Assembly: GCA_025093555.1 (NCBI GenBank)
Contig: JAIWNF010000033.1
Coordinates: forward strand, 434,001-498,000
DNA length: 64,000 nt
DNA from: Circinella umbellata
Taxonomy: Eukaryota > Mucoromycota > Mucoromycetes > Mucorales > Lichtheimiaceae
Direction of reading: 5' to 3'
Shown here piece by piece: positions 60,850 to 64,000 of the stretch. Both the position numbers and the translations under genes were made by a program. The notes below the pieces were generated by a model. That model searched no databases and was not told the DNA's origin. It saw only the letters and a list, made by a program, of their open reading frames with translations. Every line of letters starts with the position of its first letter. Position 1 is the first letter of the stretch.

Positions 60850-61445
60850 GTATCACCTATTTGGGGTAAACACTCTGTGCACTGTAGTTCGGCAGATGGA
60901 ATTCTCAAAAGTATTCAATGAGGTCTTATTTTGACAACGCGTAGATTAAAAACTTTTGGTGATTGTCAGACTTACAAGAATGTGCCCTTGCAGCATTTAA
61001 CTAACAATGTGGATAACGTGTGATTGGACTTATGGCGTTTGGTGCTACAAATACTCGTATAATCTTAACAATAAACATGAAAATGGCAGCTTGATAAAAA
61101 TGACAAACTATGTCGTCTTGCGACGAAACACCATAAGTTCACAAAGAATGACTAGATACATTGATCCATTTTTTGAAAAGTAGCTAAAGTTGTTGCAGAG
61201 GCTCAGGACATTGTTACGTCCTATTTTAATATATCTATTCTTATTTCTTTGTATTGTAACGTATAAAAATTGAAAACAACTTTATATCAACGTTATTATT
61301 ACTATTATTATTAGTATTGTAGTGTCACAAGCAGCTATGCTACGTGATCTTATTGGTTCACGTAATGCCGTAATCCAGGTATTGCTAGTAGTATAATTAT
61401 TTATATCTTTACCTTTTGAATTTTTTTAGTCTTTTAATAATTAGA
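60850..61445. other. Intergenic, no clear content
   Basis: AT-rich, with a TG...CA-bounded 117-bp segment (61212-61328) that was considered as a solo LTR and not accepted. No gene seen. Confidence 0.4.
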
Positions 61446-61565
61446 TTATTGACCTGACAATAGTTTTCTTTGAGCATAAAGTCTCTTAAGCTCATCATAA
61501 GATTTCCCTTTTGTGGATTCAGGCGTAATATATCCATGCATATAAGAACTCCCATAACTAAAACT
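61446..61565 (-). other. Orphan terminal-exon-like ORF
   Basis: The minus strand reads YGSSYMHGYITPESTKGKSY followed by DELKRLYAQRKLLSGQ and a stop at about 61449. The composition is protein-like (charged helix at the end) and unlike the AT noise around it. No upstream exon was found. It may be the last exon of a lost gene or a piece of a transposon protein. Low certainty. Confidence 0.25.
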
Positions 61566-61903
61566 TCTATCCAAATACAACTACATTTATACAAAGTACT
61601 TTAAGCACACATTGAACGCTTTAATAGTGATATTACCTATATTTAATTTAGGTATGATAATAAACCACACTTTCCAAAAAAAAAAAAAAATAGTAACAAT
61701 ACAATACACTGTTATTTCACTTGTATGGTGTATATACAATACCGATATTAAATCTTTCATGCAGGTAGTAAAAGTAAAGTTGTATGTATTTAGACATTTA
61801 ATTTACGTTTCAATGCCATTGTTATTGGATGTTGTGGCCACATGGAATGGGAATACTTTTTATATACGGCCAAAGATATTATCATACCAGCAGTAATAAC
61901 AAT

Positions 61904-62014
61904 AGTGATTAGTTATCTGCGCCAGTGGTATTCTGACATTTATCAAGCCTGACCGACAAAGTTCCTGAGGGCTTCAGAATGTCATAATTACCACTGACAA
62001 GCGGGATAGTCACT
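61904..62014. repeat. Imperfect inverted repeat, possible MITE
   Basis: The left arm (agtgattagttatctgcgcc, then agtggtattctgacatt to 61940) matches the complement of the right arm (agtgactatcccgcttgtc, then agtggtaattatgacatt, 62014 back to 61978). The inner 17-18 bp pair best. The 111-bp unit with arms of about 37 bp has the shape of a miniature inverted-repeat element, but no clean target duplication was found. Confidence 0.4.
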
Positions 62015-62746
62015 TTAATAATACTATAGTATTAATAGTACTGGTGGTGATAAAAGAAAAGAGCACAGTTAGTGGCTCATAGTAGCGATAACTACTTTAT
62101 CGCATTCAACATGATTATCCTATGATCACATTACAAAACAATATTAAATCAAGCTTTTTCACTTGGAATATATATAAATAGGTCTGCTACCTCCAGATAA
62201 GCAAGCTTATTACTATTTTCTGTAGGGTTAATTTCTAAATCATCGGTGGTAGCAACGACCCCACAAGATGTTTAGTACAGTAGTCTACTCTATATTCTTC
62301 TTCTCACACACAAAAGTTTTTCGGATGTATACCAAGATATTTCATATTTGTTATTACAGTAACTATTTAACTATTGTTGTACTTATTAGAATAATACAGC
62401 CTACTTTATTACTCCAAGTCATAGATCACATTTATATTCTACTAGCAAATCTTATACACATATCTCGAATAAGAAAGAAACAAACCTATCTCAAAAACTG
62501 CAGAATCATGTCCCAACATCTAGAAGTACTATAGACCACCTAGTACCAAATATAGTAATATCTAATCACTTCACTTCAAATGATCATATCTTGATGAAAA
62601 ATCAACGAAAAATAATAAAATAAACTGTTTTAAAAACGTCAGAATCATCTCCAACGTCTCCAATCACCTTAGACATTTATAAAATATAAAGAAAATATAT
62701 AAAAAAAAATTATTAAAAAAAAAAAAAATTACTGACCAAATCGCCG

Positions 62747-62751
62747 CAAAA
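62747..62751 (-). terminator. Probable Pol III terminator of the initiator tRNA gene
   Basis: AAAAA on the plus strand is TTTTT on the transcribed minus strand, the first T run of four or more downstream of the tRNA 3' end. Confidence 0.45.
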
Positions 62752-62786
62752 ATGATTTCTCAAGTTCTTTTTGAACTCGAATCTTT

Positions 62787-62858
62787 TAGCGACAGGTGGT
62801 TTCGATCCACCGACCTTTGGGTTATGAGCCCAACGCGCTTCCTCTGCGCTATGTCGCT
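62787..62858 (-). tRNA. Initiator tRNA-Met (CAT)
   Basis: 72-nt tRNA without an intron. The acceptor stem AGCGACA pairs with TGTCGCT, giving the A1:U72 pair, with A73 as discriminator. The anticodon arm GGGCTCATAACCC has the three consecutive G:C pairs and the CAT anticodon. The T arm GGTGGATCGAAACCACC has a T-loop starting with A instead of T (ATCGAAA). These three traits identify the eukaryotic initiator rather than the elongator. The internal box B (GGATCGAAACC) and box A (TAGCGCAGAGG) promoter elements are present. A run of five T lies about 36 nt past the 3' end. Confidence 0.95.
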
Positions 62859-64000
62859 CTCGGATGATTGTAGAAACGTCCGTTTGATGATATAGGACAA
62901 AAAAAAGTATAAAAATGCAAAAAAACTAATAAAAGCTTAATTAAAGATGTAGCTTTAGGGCATGTGTGTGAATCACTAGTAAGTATATGGTGAACTTAAT
63001 ATCAGCGTGTAGAGAAAAAATAGGGCTATCGAATGGTATAGGTTGCATCAGAAGAGAGCAGTTGTATCAAAAGTTATTAATTTTTAAAGTTATTTCTTTA
63101 ATATTTTTTTATTAGAAACCTATATCATTATGATTTGCTATCTTTTTTTTTTTTTTTTTTTTTTGCCTCACGTTTTTTAAACCCAGCAATTTTGATGTAT
63201 AGTGAGGCTGGTATTAACAAAAAATAAAGAGATAGAAGCCATTATGGAAGAATAGCTAGATAGAATGCTATATATTTTAACAAAGTAATTTTGTACTTGG
63301 TTGGTAGTAGTTGCATAGAAACAATCTGCCTGTAGTAAAAATTTTACCATGGCAATGATATTGTAATAATAGACTAACTGTTGTTAGTTCCTTAAGAGAA
63401 ATGCTCGCTAGTTGTTGCTCTTTGATTCCTTCTTATTAATATTAATCCGGATAAAAAAGAAGGAACATTGAGGAAAGAATTATATCAGTAGTAGCCGTTA
63501 TAAACGGTTTTGGAGAATGATATAGAATCAGTACTTATAATAGATATCCCACCGATAATAAGATTTCATATACGTAAATAGAGATACTATTTTATTTCAA
63601 TAAACTTCAGTTCAATTTTGCTCTTTTGGGTCTCATTGACTTATCCATTGGTTCTTTATTTTACTGATTTTTAATTGATATAACACTTTTTTTATTATAC
63701 TTTTAAAAAAAGACTTATTTAATCGATTTATTATTAATACAAAACGAGGAGAGTATGTCTACAAAAGACTATATATTATTATTCTATACTGATGGCTATA
63801 AGTGCTGACTTAAGTCTATACTTGTGTAATGATATCATAGTCACTAAAGTAGCTGTATCGAAAGGACAGCTTTTTGTTGCTTATATATTAAACAAGGCTG
63901 CATTAAGGTATTTAACATGTTTCTTTCTAAAAATATATTATTTAAAAGAGAAAATAGCAGTTTATTATTCTTTACTAAAGGTACAGTTGAAAAATGTATC
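62859..64000. other. Intergenic to the right edge
   Basis: 1.1 kb, AT-rich, with a 22-base T run at 63143-63164. No ORF, RNA gene or repeat that I can support. Confidence 0.5.

Larger units (their letters stand above)
61566..62786. other. Intergenic with an imperfect inverted repeat
   Basis: Apart from the inverted repeat at 61904-62014, AT-rich sequence with short random ORFs. The T5 on the minus strand (plus-strand AAAAA at 62747-62751) is a likely RNA polymerase III stop for the tRNA gene. Confidence 0.4.

Noticed and set aside
61212..61328. TG...CA-bounded 117-bp segment (TGTTACGTCC ... GTGTCACA) with a TATAAAA, considered as a solo LTR
   Set aside because: No matching 5-bp duplication at the edges (gacat versus agcag), no second copy in the window, and no primer-binding or polypurine site.

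Overview
The window is a nuclear segment from an AT-rich filamentous fungus, most likely an early-diverging (Mucorales-like) species. Genes carry many short GT..AG introns, several of 50-100 bp. The gene set includes SMG1, absent from S. cerevisiae, alongside ALG6, SCC3, a metacaspase, a family X DNA polymerase with a BRCT domain, a mucorpepsin-type aspartic protease and an ML-domain lipid-transfer protein. The taxonomic call is inference from gene content and composition. Exon edges were read by eye from homology and splice signals, so they are good to a few bases at best.

Left part (1-9100): two tandem SLC16/MCH-type monocarboxylate transporter genes on the minus strand, the first running off the left edge. 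Behind them lies a repeat-rich patch: a 5'-truncated, frameshifted non-LTR retrotransposon (4611-6474) bounded by an 18/19 target-site duplication, an 87-bp miniature element with pogo/Tc1-like ends flanked by TA (7680-7766), a broken coiled-coil ORF, and a 31-bp direct repeat pair.

Core (9105-33858): ALG6 (minus) and a POL4-like family X polymerase (plus) diverge from a 274-bp shared promoter. The polymerase converges on a metacaspase gene (minus), which diverges from a RING-H2 E3 ligase gene (plus). That gene converges on SMG1, a ~12.9 kb multi-exon gene for the nonsense-mediated-decay kinase that fills 20986-33858.

Right part (36484-59009): a membrane-anchored kelch protein, a phosducin-like chaperone cofactor, an ML-domain lipid-transfer protein and a secreted aspartic protease (all minus); an F-box/LRR gene (plus) with one in-frame stop; an orphan single-exon membrane/disordered protein; a class I cyclic-nucleotide phosphodiesterase with a low-complexity insert inside its catalytic domain; and the cohesin subunit SCC3/STAG.

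The last 5 kb is gene-poor. It holds a membrane-protein ORF broken by one stop, an orphan terminal-exon-like ORF, an imperfect inverted repeat and an initiator tRNA-Met gene (62787-62858, minus).

Most genes are unrelated housekeeping genes. No operon-like functional cluster and no clearly new multi-gene system is visible. The points most worth checking are the mobile-element patch, the interrupted F-box gene, the 9-nt microexon in the polymerase, the insert in the phosphodiesterase and the orphan 610-residue protein.
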